DNA of 59,266 nucleotides from Bacteroidota bacterium (lineage in GTDB: Bacteria > Bacteroidota > Bacteroidia > Bacteroidales > GCA-2748055). The stretch covers positions 1 through 59,266 of the forward strand of contig JAAEOI010000096.1 of the NCBI GenBank assembly GCA_024244665.1, written 5' to 3'. The position numbers and the translations under genes are program-made. Below, piece by piece: positions 46,167 through 55,576 of this stretch (position 1 is its first letter; each line of letters opens with the position of its first letter). The notes beneath the pieces were generated by a model, which searched no databases, was not told the DNA's origin, and was given only the letters and a program-made list of their open reading frames with translations.

Positions 46167-46706
46167 CTATCTTGTTTGAAGTAATTGTTTTCTAAATTTC
46201 CTTAGGCTGGTGGATACACTGGCATCGTACTGCATATCCTCAATGGTAAGTACAAATCCGCCGATTACCTCCTTATCCACTTCGGTGGAAAGCTCAACCT
46301 TTGCATCGTAGGCTTTGGCGAGCATCTCCTTAATACTTTTTAATGCGGCATCTTCCACAGGTTCAGCTGTAAGCAGTGTAGCCGAACTGATTTTCATCGC
46401 CTTTCTGTAGAGGTCCCTGAAATTTCTGGCTATTCCAGGAAGGTAGACATCCCGCTTATTCTTTATAACCAGGCTAATTAAAGACATGGAAGCATCATTA
46501 ACATGCGACTTAAAAAGCTTCTCCATTAATACAACCTTCTGACCGGGCTGCAGTGTGGGCACAACCAACATATACTGGAGTTCCTCCTGCTTACAAGTTT
46601 CTGAAAGCAATTCCATATCACTGTTTACCTGCTCCAGGATCTGCTTCTCAGAAGCACTCTGGAACAGTGCCTTTGCGTATCGTACCGATATCTGACTCTC
46701 GTTCAT
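46167..46706 (-). CDS. atpH: F1 ATP synthase subunit delta
   Basis: The product has 179 residues. OSCP-like N-terminal six-helix domain (ISVRYAKALFQSASEKQ) and C-terminal strand region (VDKEVIGGFVLTIEDMQYDASVSTSLRKFRKQLL). It links F1 to the peripheral stalk. It lies between atpF and atpA in the standard order. Confidence 0.94.
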   Translation of the reverse strand: MNESQISVRYAKALFQSASEKQILEQVNSDMELLSETCKQEELQYMLVVPTLQPGQKVVLMEKLFKSHVNDASMSLISLVIKNKRDVYLPGIARNFRDLYRKAMKISSATLLTAEPVEDAALKSIKEMLAKAYDAKVELSTEVDKEVIGGFVLTIEDMQYDASVSTSLRKFRKQLLQTR

Positions 46707-46767
46707 AAATCATTTAATTGATTCGCTTCTCGGCATAGCCTCGAGGCATCATCTATTAATTATTTCA

Positions 46768-47262
46768 CTAATTCAGGTCAGCTTCGTTGATCAATTTGGT
46801 GACCAACTCCTTCTGCGCTTTGCTGTCTTCTAATTTTGTCTTCAATATCTTCTCTGCAATATCCAGAGAAAGATTTGCTACCTGGCTCTTCAAATCGTTG
46901 ATGGCTGCCTTTTTTTCAGCCTGAATCGCTTCCCTGGCATTCGCCACAAGCTTTTTGGCCTCCTCTCCAGCCTTCTCCTTGGCATCGGCAATGAGCTTTT
47001 CTTTCAACTGCTTGGCTTCCTTTATCATGGCATCCCTCTCGACTTTCGCTTCAGCAAGGACCTTCTCATTATCAGCCAGAAGTTTTGTCATCTCATTTTT
47101 TGCCCGTTCTGCAGCTTCCAGGGCCTGCTTGATGCTTTCATTTCTCGCCCTGATGGCAGTTAAGATTGCGGGCCAGGCAAACTTGCCCAGGATGAAAAGC
47201 AGAATAAGGAAAAACAGTGTAGTCCAGAATATCAGTCCTATTCCCGGCGTTACTAAATCCAT
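46768..47262 (-). CDS. atpF: Fo ATP synthase subunit b
   Basis: The product has 164 residues. One N-terminal helix (GLIFWTTLFFLILLFILGKFAWPAIL) is followed by a long Ala/Lys/Glu-rich coiled coil (ALEAAERAKNEMTKLLADNEKVLAEAK and on). It forms the peripheral stalk. A 7-bp-stem hairpin lies between atpE and this gene. Confidence 0.96.
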   Translation of the reverse strand: MDLVTPGIGLIFWTTLFFLILLFILGKFAWPAILTAIRARNESIKQALEAAERAKNEMTKLLADNEKVLAEAKVERDAMIKEAKQLKEKLIADAKEKAGEEAKKLVANAREAIQAEKKAAINDLKSQVANLSLDIAEKILKTKLEDSKAQKELVTKLINEADLN

Positions 47263-47292
47263 TATATACTAATTTTAATTGTTTTCAAAGAA

Positions 47293-47319
47293 GGGCCTGC
47301 AACCAACCGTTACAGGCCC
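47293..47319 (-). promoter_or_regulatory. Stem-loop between atpE and atpF
   Basis: A perfect 7-bp GC-rich stem (GGGCCTG/CAGGCCC) has a 13-nt loop. On the minus strand it is followed by TTCTTTG, a weak U-tract. A leaky terminator or RNase-protecting element here would raise c-subunit mRNA over the downstream genes, fitting the multicopy c-ring. This is inference. Confidence 0.5.
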
Positions 47320-47334
47320 GTTCATTTTATACAC

Positions 47335-47553
<219 letters not shown>

Positions 47554-47565
47554 TTAAATTAATAA

Positions 47566-48717
47566 TCAATCATGGTGATGCTCAGGCATCGCCATTCCAA
47601 TAAATAATGCGGACAATAATGTAAAAATGTAAGCCTGCAGGAAAGCAACCAGTATTTCGATGCAATCCATAAACAGCACCATGATGAGCGATGGAACGGC
47701 TAAAAATACAGACTTGAAGATAAAGATCAGAGAAACCAGGCTCAATACTATGATGTGCCCCGCCGTAATATTGGCGAAGAGCCTTATCATCAGTGCAAAT
47801 GGCTTGGTGAACAGACCGATGATTTCAACCGGGATCATAATCGGTGCCAGCAAAATCGGCACTCCTGGTGTATTAAAAACATGTTTCCAGTGTTCCTTGT
47901 TACTGCTGAACTGGGTAATGATGAATGTAAAGGTAGCAAGCACAAAGGTTACCGCTATGTTCCCTGTTACGTTGGCCCCGAAGGGAAAGAAGGGGATCAG
48001 GCCCATGAGATTGTTGATCAGGATGAAAAAGAAGACCGTCAACAGGTAGGGCATAAAGCGGGCATAGTTGGCCTCCCCGATATTTGGAAGGGCGACATCC
48101 TCTTCAATAAATACAATCACCGGCTCTATGAAACCCATCAATCCTTTAGGTTCGCTGACACCTGCCTTTTTGTATGATTTCGCCAGGCTGAGGAATACCC
48201 AGAGCAGCACAATTACCGAAAGCATCATCATGAACGTGTTCTTGGTAATGGAGAAGTCCAGGGGAAGCCCGGCTTCAACCATCTCACCATGTTCATCCAC
48301 CTCGATAATCTTTCCGTCCAGGCTCTTTTCAATACTCTCTCCCTTTCTGTTTTCAGCCATGATGGTACCATGTCCCATCTGGAAGCCATTGTGCGTATGT
48401 CCGTGTGCAAGCTTGTTGGAAAAAAATGCATGCAACCCTGAATGCTTGCTGTAAAGAATAACCGGAAGTGGAACACTTACATGGTGGCCATCCTTTTTTG
48501 TAAGAATATGCCATTCGTGTGAATCCTTCACGTGTTCCATGATAGATTCAGTGGCATTGAACTCCTCCACAGCCTCATCTGAATGGATATCCTGATGTTC
48601 TTCAGAAACAACCTGGGAGTGTTCATCTTGATGCCCATCCTGCCCATATAAAGCCGGATTGATTGATAAAAGGGCACTTCCAATAAAAAGTGTGGTGGCA
48701 ATACCTAATATTCTCAT
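47566..48717 (-). CDS. atpB: Fo ATP synthase subunit a with His-rich N-terminal extension
   Basis: The product has 383 residues from the ATG at 48717 (GTG at 48723 possible). A signal-like N-terminus ends ALYGQ, followed by a periplasmic His/Asp/Glu-rich stretch (DGHQDEHSQVVSEEHQDIHSDE). The a-subunit membrane core has the essential Arg in KPFALMIRLFANITAGH. It ends in EHHHD. It forms the proton half-channels. The long N-terminal region (about 160 residues before the core) is a feature of Bacteroidota AtpB. Confidence 0.95.
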   Translation of the reverse strand: MRILGIATTLFIGSALLSINPALYGQDGHQDEHSQVVSEEHQDIHSDEAVEEFNATESIMEHVKDSHEWHILTKKDGHHVSVPLPVILYSKHSGLHAFFSNKLAHGHTHNGFQMGHGTIMAENRKGESIEKSLDGKIIEVDEHGEMVEAGLPLDFSITKNTFMMMLSVIVLLWVFLSLAKSYKKAGVSEPKGLMGFIEPVIVFIEEDVALPNIGEANYARFMPYLLTVFFFILINNLMGLIPFFPFGANVTGNIAVTFVLATFTFIITQFSSNKEHWKHVFNTPGVPILLAPIMIPVEIIGLFTKPFALMIRLFANITAGHIIVLSLVSLIFIFKSVFLAVPSLIMVLFMDCIEILVAFLQAYIFTLLSALFIGMAMPEHHHD

Positions 48718-48734
48718 GCTCACGAGCGTTCTAA

Positions 48735-49115
48735 TTATTTATTCTTCAGCAGGTTAAGAAGATTTCCTGCTAATAAAAAAGTGAACAATAAATATAGTGT
48801 AAAAAACGAAATGATAAATGGTTTTGAGATAAATTTTGTGACCAGCCAAAATACCAAAATATAAAGCAGGTAAAGCAGAAATTTGCCGGAAATTCCCATC
48901 AGTAGTACCACAGCGCCATCCCGGCTGTTTTTCTTCACCCCACGTGCAAGAATCAGCCAGGAAGCCAGGTTGATTCCGAAAACAGAAATAAGTGTGATGA
49001 TGTAATGATTGATCTCAATTCCGGCCTCAAGCCTGGGAATCATAAGAATGCCTGCAAGCATCAGAATTAGAGTCAGAACAAATAACTGCCAGATGTACCT
49101 GAAATGATCAGTCAT
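48735..49115 (-). CDS. AtpI-like small membrane protein of the atp operon
   Basis: The product has 126 residues with four predicted helices (LFVLTLILMLAGILM, YIITLISVFGINLASWLIL, FLLYLLYILVFWLV, IISFFTLYLLFTFLLAG). The position upstream of atpB matches AtpI/UncI, which assists Fo assembly, but sequence similarity is weak. It overlaps atpZ by 8 bp. Confidence 0.6.
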   Translation of the reverse strand: MTDHFRYIWQLFVLTLILMLAGILMIPRLEAGIEINHYIITLISVFGINLASWLILARGVKKNSRDGAVVLLMGISGKFLLYLLYILVFWLVTKFISKPFIISFFTLYLLFTFLLAGNLLNLLKNK

Positions 49116-49305
49116 CCTTTTTCCTGATAAAATCTTTCAATGTGATGTAGAGTCCTGCGAAGACCCCCAGCAGGGTAAGGATCGCGGTATAGACCGGCTT
49201 TTCACTGCCTCCACGTTCATCAAGTTTCGATCCGGCCCAGTAAAAAAGCAGAATAATAAGGACCATCTGAATGCCTACACCCGAATAACGGGTGAAAGCG
49301 TTCAC
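49108..49305 (-). CDS. atpZ: AtpZ-like F1Fo-associated membrane protein
   Basis: The product has 65 residues from GTG 49305, preceded by AGGGAGG at a suitable distance; the frame is open further upstream but overlaps the bactofilin gene out of frame. NAFTRYSGVGIQMVLIILLFYWAGSKLDE and a second helix LTLLGVFAGLYITLKDFI match AtpZ. It probably forms a small channel or assembly factor with the AtpI-like protein. Confidence 0.75.
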   Translation of the reverse strand: MNAFTRYSGVGIQMVLIILLFYWAGSKLDERGGSEKPVYTAILTLLGVFAGLYITLKDFIRKKDD

Positions 49306-49321
49306 TCCGGATCCCTCCCTT

Positions 49322-49711
49322 TTATCCCTCTTTGGGCTTTGATTCTGTTCCGGTTGTGACTTCTTTGTTTCCACCCATATCGCATTTACCGGTAAATGTG
49401 GCTCCCGGCTCAATGGCCAGTTTGCCAGTCCTGATCTCGCCGAACAATTTTGAAACCGAACGAAGCGACAACAATTCTTCTACAACAACCCTTCCGTCAA
49501 CGACTCCTTCAATTTCACAATTTTTGCACCTGATTTCGCCGGTAACTTTACCAGATTGCCCAACAAAAACCTTTCCCTTTGTATTGAGGTTCCCGATGAG
49601 GTTTCCATCAAAGCGGATGTTTTCACTTGAAGAAATATTGCCTTCAATGGTCGTCCCTACTCCGATCATATTGATCTTATTGGTATTTTCTGCCTCAGCC
49701 ATTTTTGCCAT
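49322..49711 (-). CDS. Bactofilin
   Basis: The product has 129 residues. The right-handed beta-helix core of bactofilins (DUF583) is seen: MIGVGTTIEGNISSSENIRFDGNLIGNLNTKGKVFVG, VTGEIRCKNCEIEGVVDGRVV and LFGEIRTGKLAIEPGATFTGKCDM. These proteins polymerise into cytoskeletal filaments at the membrane. It lies between fabH and the atp genes. Confidence 0.92.
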   Translation of the reverse strand: MAKMAEAENTNKINMIGVGTTIEGNISSSENIRFDGNLIGNLNTKGKVFVGQSGKVTGEIRCKNCEIEGVVDGRVVVEELLSLRSVSKLFGEIRTGKLAIEPGATFTGKCDMGGNKEVTTGTESKPKEG

Positions 49712-49741
49712 TTCTTGCTCTTTTGATTGCTAAATTAATCA

Positions 49742-50740
49742 TTATTCTGATTTCCCGTCATAGACCCACTTAAGATAAATCGATCCCCAGGTAAATCCGC
49801 CACCAAATGCTGAGAGTATCAGGTTATCTCCTTTTTTAAGCTTAGATTCCCATTCCCAGATACAGAGAGGTATGGTTGCCGCTGTAGTATTGCCATATTT
49901 CGCGATGTTAATCATCACCTTCTCTTTGGGAATACCCATACGTCGCGCAACTGCTTCGATAATCCTCATATTGGCCTGGTGGGGCACCAGCCAGGTAAGA
50001 TCCTCAGGTGATAATCCGTTCTTCTTCATGATCTCAACTGAAACATCGGCCATCTTGGAGACCGCTACTTTGAAAACTGCCTGACCCTCCTGATATACAA
50101 AATGCTCCCTGTTATCAACTGTTTCATATGATGGGGGACGAAGTGAGCCACCGGACTTCATTTTTAAATGATGCACCCCGCTTCCATCGGCCTGTAGAAT
50201 CGAATCCCTGATTCCCAATCCCTCTTCAACCTGCTCAACCAACACTGCAGCAGCTCCGTCTCCGAAGAGAGGACAGGTTGTCCGGTCGGTATAATCGGTG
50301 ATGGACGACATCATATCAGCTCCAACCATGATTACTTTCTTATAACGGCCCGACTGCACAAAAGAGGCGGCAGTCTGAAGTCCGTAAACAAAACCAGAAC
50401 ATGCCGCAGAAATATCAAAACTCCAGGAATTGGTCAATCCTGCCTTGTCACTGATCAGGTTTGCTGTGGAGGGAAAATGATAGTCCGATGTTATGGTCGC
50501 ACAGATCAGAAGATCGATCTCATCAGGCTTTGTGCCAGTCTTCTCAAGCAGACCCTTTACTGCCTCAGTTCCCATATCGGAAGTAGCCCCCTCTTTCAGA
50601 ATCCTTCTTTCCCTTATCCCGATCCTCTGCATAATCCACTCATCGGTGGTCTCTACCATGGTACTCAATTCGTCGTTTGTTAACCTGTATTCAGGTACAA
50701 ATCCATGGATCCCAGTAATTCCAGCATCAATTTTGCTCAT
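49742..50740 (-). CDS. fabH: Beta-ketoacyl-ACP synthase III
   Basis: The product has 332 residues. Cys-His-Asn triad: C114 in [13 protein letters not shown]254 in [12 protein letters not shown] and N284 in [13 protein letters not shown]. It condenses acetyl-CoA (or a branched primer) with malonyl-ACP to start fatty-acid synthesis. Its ATG overlaps the plsX stop (ATGA), in the common plsX-fabH pair. Confidence 0.96.
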   Translation of the reverse strand: MSKIDAGITGIHGFVPEYRLTNDELSTMVETTDEWIMQRIGIRERRILKEGATSDMGTEAVKGLLEKTGTKPDEIDLLICATITSDYHFPSTANLISDKAGLTNSWSFDISAACSGFVYGLQTAASFVQSGRYKKVIMVGADMMSSITDYTDRTTCPLFGDGAAAVLVEQVEEGLGIRDSILQADGSGVHHLKMKSGGSLRPPSYETVDNREHFVYQEGQAVFKVAVSKMADVSVEIMKKNGLSPEDLTWLVPHQANMRIIEAVARRMGIPKEKVMINIAKYGNTTAATIPLCIWEWESKLKKGDNLILSAFGGGFTWGSIYLKWVYDGKSE

Positions 50741-51690
50741 CGGTTTAATTCTTCTTTTATCCTGTTAACAAGGCCTGCTTCCACTACTTCGGCAGTATGA
50801 AGAAGCATGCTCATGATCGCTTTTTCGGTAGAGATTCCATGTCCGATAACAATCGGTCCACAGATACCCAGAACCGGAGTTCCCCCAAAATTTTCAAAAT
50901 TAAACATTTCAAAATAACCATTCCCAATACCTTTTTTGGAGATGAGCCTGTAAAATGCCTCGGCCTCTTTCAAAACCATATTTCCCACAAAACCATCTGT
51001 AACAATCACATTTGCACGGTTGTTTACAAACAATTCATTGGCTTCGAAATTACCGATGAAATCAAATTCAGGGGAATCTTTCATAATCTGGTATGCGCTC
51101 CTGGTTACCATATTCCCTTTATCTTCCTCACGGCCAATGTTCAGCAAAGCTACTTTTGGTTCTGCTATTTCGTGAACCAATTTGGAGTAAATGGTACCAA
51201 TAGTGCCATATTGGTATAAAACATCGGGGCGCGCATCCGGATTCAGACCAACATCAAGTAACAGTGAGCGGTTTCCCTCAAGATCGGGAATTGGAGCGGC
51301 AATAGCAGGACGGATAATCCCAGGGATAGAGGTGATAATCTGCAGAGCCCCTACCATCATTGCACCGGTGTTCCCGGCACTGCAAAAACCATCGATGGAG
51401 CCATCAGCCACAAGTTGCTGACCTTTAAAAATCCCGGACTCCGGCTTCTCCTTAAATACCTTCAGGGGATGGTCTTTCATCTCCACTGAGTAGGGAGTAT
51501 GTACAATGGGCATACCGCTAATATCCAGTTGATGTTCATCTGAATAGCGGTTAAGGATATCCCGATCTCCGACCAGGACAATTTCAATGTTAGCAGGAAA
51601 TACCTCACGGGCAAGTATGGAACCACGGATCGTGGAGCCGGGAGCATAATCGCCCCCATTCATATCAATTCCAATTCGCATTGGTAGCAT
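50737..51690 (-). CDS. plsX: Phosphate acyltransferase PlsX
   Basis: The product has 317 residues. [61 protein letters not shown] and [15 protein letters not shown] are the family signatures. It makes acyl-phosphate from acyl-ACP for phospholipid synthesis. It lies in the order DUF177-rpmF-plsX-fabH. Confidence 0.96.
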   Translation of the reverse strand: MLPMRIGIDMNGGDYAPGSTIRGSILAREVFPANIEIVLVGDRDILNRYSDEHQLDISGMPIVHTPYSVEMKDHPLKVFKEKPESGIFKGQQLVADGSIDGFCSAGNTGAMMVGALQIITSIPGIIRPAIAAPIPDLEGNRSLLLDVGLNPDARPDVLYQYGTIGTIYSKLVHEIAEPKVALLNIGREEDKGNMVTRSAYQIMKDSPEFDFIGNFEANELFVNNRANVIVTDGFVGNMVLKEAEAFYRLISKKGIGNGYFEMFNFENFGGTPVLGICGPIVIGHGISTEKAIMSMLLHTAEVVEAGLVNRIKEELNR

Positions 51691-51715
51691 TTTGCCTCCC
51701 GCAGAGGCACGGCAG

Positions 51716-51910
51716 TTAAGCTAACGCAGCTTCTGAATCAATAACTAGTTTACCTTTATAATAAAGGTTACCATCGACATAATATGCACGATGGCGTTCG
51801 TGTACTGTTCCGGTTGTTGAACAGGTGGAAAGTGTCGGGGCTTCGGCCTTATAATGAGTCCTTCTTTTGTCCCTTCTTTGCTTAGACGTCTTTCTTTTCG
51901 GATGTGCCAT
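51716..51910 (-). CDS. rpmF: 50S ribosomal protein L32
   Basis: The product has 64 residues. [29 protein letters not shown] is the L32 start. Only one Cys remains, so the zinc-binding four-Cys form is not present. It is flanked by DUF177 and plsX. Confidence 0.96.
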   Translation of the reverse strand: MAHPKRKTSKQRRDKRRTHYKAEAPTLSTCSTTGTVHERHRAYYVDGNLYYKGKLVIDSEAALA

Positions 51911-51922
51911 ATCTATTGTCTA

Positions 51923-52450
51923 TTATTCAATTATTCCTTTTAAAGAATCCCATCTGGGATCTGTTTGATCTTTTTTCTCTTCTTTTGCCTGGTGCTCCTC
52001 CAGCTTCCGTATCATCTCCGGATTACATCCGGAAATCCCCTCTTCATCGTCTGGATGAATCCGCTGATAAGGCAGCGCGAGCAAAATAAACTCATACATG
52101 TACTGCCCGACCTCAATCTCATGATCATCTCTGTGAATCATGATTACGTCTTCCTCGATCTCACCGGGCGTCTCCCCCAATTTAACAAAGATCGTCTGTT
52201 TTGTATCGATCCCGGTAATAAAGGGTTCCAGGCAACGGTCACAAATCACTTCTACCTCACCAGCGAGGTGAAAATGGAGCGAAAACACACCTGTCTTTTT
52301 CTCCAGGATCACTTCCGCCTTTACATTACCTTTCTCAATTTCCGTGTGCTCCAGAGAAGCAAAGAACTTCTTATCCAACTCAAATGAAAAATCGTGATCT
52401 CCATCTCCAATTCCCGAAATGCGCATGGCATATAAATCCCTCTTGCTCAC
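51923..52450 (-). CDS. DUF177/YceD family protein
   Basis: The product has 175 residues from GTG 52450. It has the conserved EVICDRCLEPF and a C-terminal Glu/Asp/Lys-rich tail ending DPRWDSLKGII, typical of YceD, which in bacteria is coupled with rpmF and linked to 23S rRNA/large-subunit maturation. It lies 12 bp upstream of rpmF. Confidence 0.9.
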   Translation of the reverse strand: MSKRDLYAMRISGIGDGDHDFSFELDKKFFASLEHTEIEKGNVKAEVILEKKTGVFSLHFHLAGEVEVICDRCLEPFITGIDTKQTIFVKLGETPGEIEEDVIMIHRDDHEIEVGQYMYEFILLALPYQRIHPDDEEGISGCNPEMIRKLEEHQAKEEKKDQTDPRWDSLKGIIE

Positions 52451-52470
52451 AATTCTTCAATTTGGGTGTG

Positions 52471-52505
52471 CAAAAGTATAAATTTATCTTGTATAAAAAA
52501 ACAAA
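52471..52505 (-). promoter_or_regulatory. Promoter of the DUF177-rpmF-plsX-fabH operon
   Basis: On the minus strand, TTTG (52502-52505) is followed after 23 nt by TACTTTTG (52471-52478), a full TAnnTTTG match. The start codon is 20 nt downstream. The -33 element overlaps the T-run of the preceding terminator. Confidence 0.5.
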
Positions 52506-52538
52506 TCCGCAGCATTAATTCATGAGTTCTAGCGGATT
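52493..52538 (-). terminator. Terminator of the response-regulator gene
   Basis: A perfect 7-bp stem AATCCGC/GCGGATT (52504-52510 with 52532-52538) is followed on the minus strand by TGTTTTTTT. The loop is 21 nt, longer than usual. Confidence 0.6.
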
Positions 52539-52552
52539 AAAGAGATGATTGA

Positions 52553-52930
52553 TCAGACAATCACCTGCTGAATGGTTTCAATCAGTGAATCGATGAAAAA
52601 ATCATCCTTGGTCAGATAGCGGCTGGCACCGTTTTCCATAAACTCTGACAGCAATGCATCATCCCCCTGTCCGGTTAGAATTACAACCGGTACATCCGGG
52701 TTCCTTTTACGAATCTCTATCAGTGTTTCAAGACCACTCAGAGACTTCTGGCCGGGGCCGGATAAAATGTGGTCGAGAACAATCAATTTTGGCTCCTGCT
52801 CTAGGTTTTGCAAACACTCCTCCCCTGTGTTAAAGGTCACCACGTCATAATCCTGCCTGGCCTGAAAGGTATACTCCAGGAGGTTCAGGATCATCTTATC
52901 ATCGTCAACAAAGAATATCTTCTTGTTCAT
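52553..52930 (-). CDS. Single-domain response regulator (receiver)
   Basis: The product has 125 residues from the ATG at 52930. A CheY-like fold is seen: acidic pocket FVDDDK, phospho-acceptor D53 in KLIVLDHILSG, Thr in VVILTGQGDD, and Lys in YLTKDD. No output domain and no neighbouring kinase. Partners are unknown. It has its own terminator. Confidence 0.9.
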   Translation of the reverse strand: MNKKIFFVDDDKMILNLLEYTFQARQDYDVVTFNTGEECLQNLEQEPKLIVLDHILSGPGQKSLSGLETLIEIRKRNPDVPVVILTGQGDDALLSEFMENGASRYLTKDDFFIDSLIETIQQVIV

Positions 52931-53122
52931 TGCTGTAAAAATAGCAATAATATTCAAACAATAAAAGGGAGTTCATGTGTCCGGATATGAATACCTGAAT
53001 GGCCGAATACGGACAATACTAGAAACTGGAAAAGTACTTATCCCTTTGTATTACTTAGTGTTATTGGCTTTGGCATCATGCTTGAGTTTTATTCTTTTTT
53101 TGAACTAAAACTCAACGCTCCA

Positions 53123-55576
53123 ATGTCTTTACTCAAAAACTATGTCCGATCCCTTCTCCGAAATGCAGTCAGGGATAAATACTTCACCTTCCTGAATATG
53201 ATGGGATTGGCAGTGGGAATTACCGCCTCCATCCTTATCTTCATCTACATCCAGGACCAGGTAAACTATGATTCTCATAACGAGAACTATGACAGGATTT
53301 ACCGGCTTGAAGGAGACTTTTTCATAAGCGAAAAGCAGGATCTGACAGCCATTACCCAGGTTCCCCTGGGCCCAACCCTTAAAGATGAATACCCTGAAAT
53401 TGTGGAACAGGCCAGGATCGTAAACTACAGAAATTTTACAGGGGGTGACCTCTATTTCGAAAAAGAGGAGAACACCTTCAGAGAGGATAGTATCATGTGG
53501 GCCGATTCCACCCTGTTTAAAATCTTTTCAATACCATTTATCTCCGGGGACCCGGGAACAGCACTGAGTCAGCCTTCCACTATGGTTCTCAGTGAATCAC
53601 TGGCAAAAAAGTATTTTGGGAGCACTGATGTTCTGGGGGAGAGCCTGAAAACACTGGATGGTGGAGTCTATACCATTGTTGGTGTATTTGAAAACCTGCC
53701 AGTCAATGTACACATGAATTTTAACGGTCTGATTTCGACTGCTACTATCGAGGAGCAAATCGGCAGCGAACAGTTCAATGACAGGAGTACCAACTCATTC
53801 TGGAATGTGGCCACCTATACCTATGTGCTGATGGCCGAAAACACCACCCCGGACATGGTCCTTGCCAAGTTTCCGGAATTTTACGATACATACATGAAGG
53901 AGCTTGGTGAGCAGATCAATGCTTCTTTCGATCTCAGGATTACACCCCTGAGGGATGTTCACTTCCAAAAAGATGAACTCACATGGGATCTTCCAAAGGG
54001 AAATATGAATTATGTATACATCATGGGAGTGATCGGTGTCCTGCTGATCATCATCGCCAGCATTAACTATACCAATCTGACCACAGCCCGTGCCACAAGC
54101 AGGGGGAAAGAGATCGGCGTAAGAAAAGTTGGCGGGGCAAGCAAAGGAAACCTTCGTTCCCAGTTCCTTGGAGAGTCGATCGTGACTGCTATTGTTGCAG
54201 GCGCCGTAGCCTCATTACTGACCGCGTTGTCATTGCCCCTTTTTAACACCCTTTCAGGAAACTCGTTCAGCTGGCAGGTCCTGCTTCAGCCAACCATCAT
54301 TCTCTTCATTATCGGAATCTCTTTTCTCACAGGTATATTGTCCGGAATATACCCCTCCACCTACCTGGCCTCCTTTAACCCAGTTTCCATACTAAAGGGG
54401 AATGGCGTCAGTGAGAAAGACCGCGGCTGGATGAGGCGCGGCCTTGTAATCGCCCAGTTCCTGATCTCAGCGATGATGATGATCGGCTCGGTGGTAGTGG
54501 CCCTGCAGATGAATTTCATCCAGCAGAAGGACCTTGGATTTGACAAGGACCAGATCCTGATGCTGAGCCTCAATGACACTTCAATTGTCAACAATGCCAG
54601 TGCTTTCATGGAGGAAATTGAGAGGCATCCTGCAGTGGAGAATACCTCTATCTCCACCACAGCACCAGGCCGCTTCTACGGAAAGCAGGTAATGACTGCC
54701 GAACAAAACAGTGGTGAAATGATTGAAAAGGCCTTTAACCAGTGCTTCATCGACTTCGACTATATGGATGTCATGGGCTTGACCCTTGTGGAAGGCCGGT
54801 TCTATGACCGGGAATTCGGTTCGGACATGACCAATGCCTTCATCGTCAATCAAGCACTTGTGGATGAGATGCAGTGGGGTGACAGTGCCCTGGGCAAGCA
54901 GTTTATCAGGGGAGTGAACATCCAGGGAGCAAATAATCCTGTTGGCGAAATCATAGGGGTTGTGGAGGATTACAATTATGGTTCACTGCACAATCCCGTT
55001 CAGCCCCTGTTGATGGCCTGCCAGGAAAATGCCCAGTTCATGCGCACATTGTCGGTTCGTATATCAGGCAACCAGATAGAGGAGGTGCTGCCATGGATCG
55101 AAGAGCAGAGGGCTTCATTTAACCCGGCCTACCCAATCCAGTACAGCTATCTTTCTGATGAGCTGGAAAACCTGTACGAGGAGGAAAGGATTATCTTTGC
55201 ACTTGTTTTAACATTCTCCATACTGATCATATTCCTCTCTTCACTTGGGCTTCTTGCCCTTAGTGCATTTATGACCGCCAAACGGACACGGGAGACAGGG
55301 ATCCGCAGGGTAATGGGAGCATCTCAAAACCAGATCCTTTCCCTCTTCCTGTTCCAGTTTTCAAAGTGGGTGGTCATATCCAATATCATTGCCTGGCCGG
55401 TTTCATTCTTCGTCATGAAAAACTGGTTGCAAAATTTCACCTACAGAATCGAGTTCCCCTTCTGGACCTTTATTCTATCTTTGTTGTTATCATTAACCAT
55501 CGCCGTGATTACCGTCAGCTGGCAATCCATAAAGGTATCCAGGATGAATCCGGCCGCCTCCATAAGGGCTGAATGA
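53123..55576 (+). CDS. FtsX/MacB-type ABC transporter permease
   Basis: The product has 817 residues from the ATG at 53123. Typical start LLKNYVRSLLRNAVRDKYFTFLNMMGLAVGITASILIFIY, a periplasmic MacB_PCD domain (DQVNYDSHNENYDRIYRL), then helices with the FtsX motif (GKEIGVRKVGGASKGNLRSQFLGES). The duplicated second half includes RETGIRRVMGASQNQILSLFL. Bacteroidota carry many such stand-alone permeases for export or envelope work; no ATPase gene is adjacent. It overlaps the next gene by 4 bp. Confidence 0.92.
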   Translation: MSLLKNYVRSLLRNAVRDKYFTFLNMMGLAVGITASILIFIYIQDQVNYDSHNENYDRIYRLEGDFFISEKQDLTAITQVPLGPTLKDEYPEIVEQARIVNYRNFTGGDLYFEKEENTFREDSIMWADSTLFKIFSIPFISGDPGTALSQPSTMVLSESLAKKYFGSTDVLGESLKTLDGGVYTIVGVFENLPVNVHMNFNGLISTATIEEQIGSEQFNDRSTNSFWNVATYTYVLMAENTTPDMVLAKFPEFYDTYMKELGEQINASFDLRITPLRDVHFQKDELTWDLPKGNMNYVYIMGVIGVLLIIIASINYTNLTTARATSRGKEIGVRKVGGASKGNLRSQFLGESIVTAIVAGAVASLLTALSLPLFNTLSGNSFSWQVLLQPTIILFIIGISFLTGILSGIYPSTYLASFNPVSILKGNGVSEKDRGWMRRGLVIAQFLISAMMMIGSVVVALQMNFIQQKDLGFDKDQILMLSLNDTSIVNNASAFMEEIERHPAVENTSISTTAPGRFYGKQVMTAEQNSGEMIEKAFNQCFIDFDYMDVMGLTLVEGRFYDREFGSDMTNAFIVNQALVDEMQWGDSALGKQFIRGVNIQGANNPVGEIIGVVEDYNYGSLHNPVQPLLMACQENAQFMRTLSVRISGNQIEEVLPWIEEQRASFNPAYPIQYSYLSDELENLYEEERIIFALVLTFSILIIFLSSLGLLALSAFMTAKRTRETGIRRVMGASQNQILSLFLFQFSKWVVISNIIAWPVSFFVMKNWLQNFTYRIEFPFWTFILSLLLSLTIAVITVSWQSIKVSRMNPAASIRAE

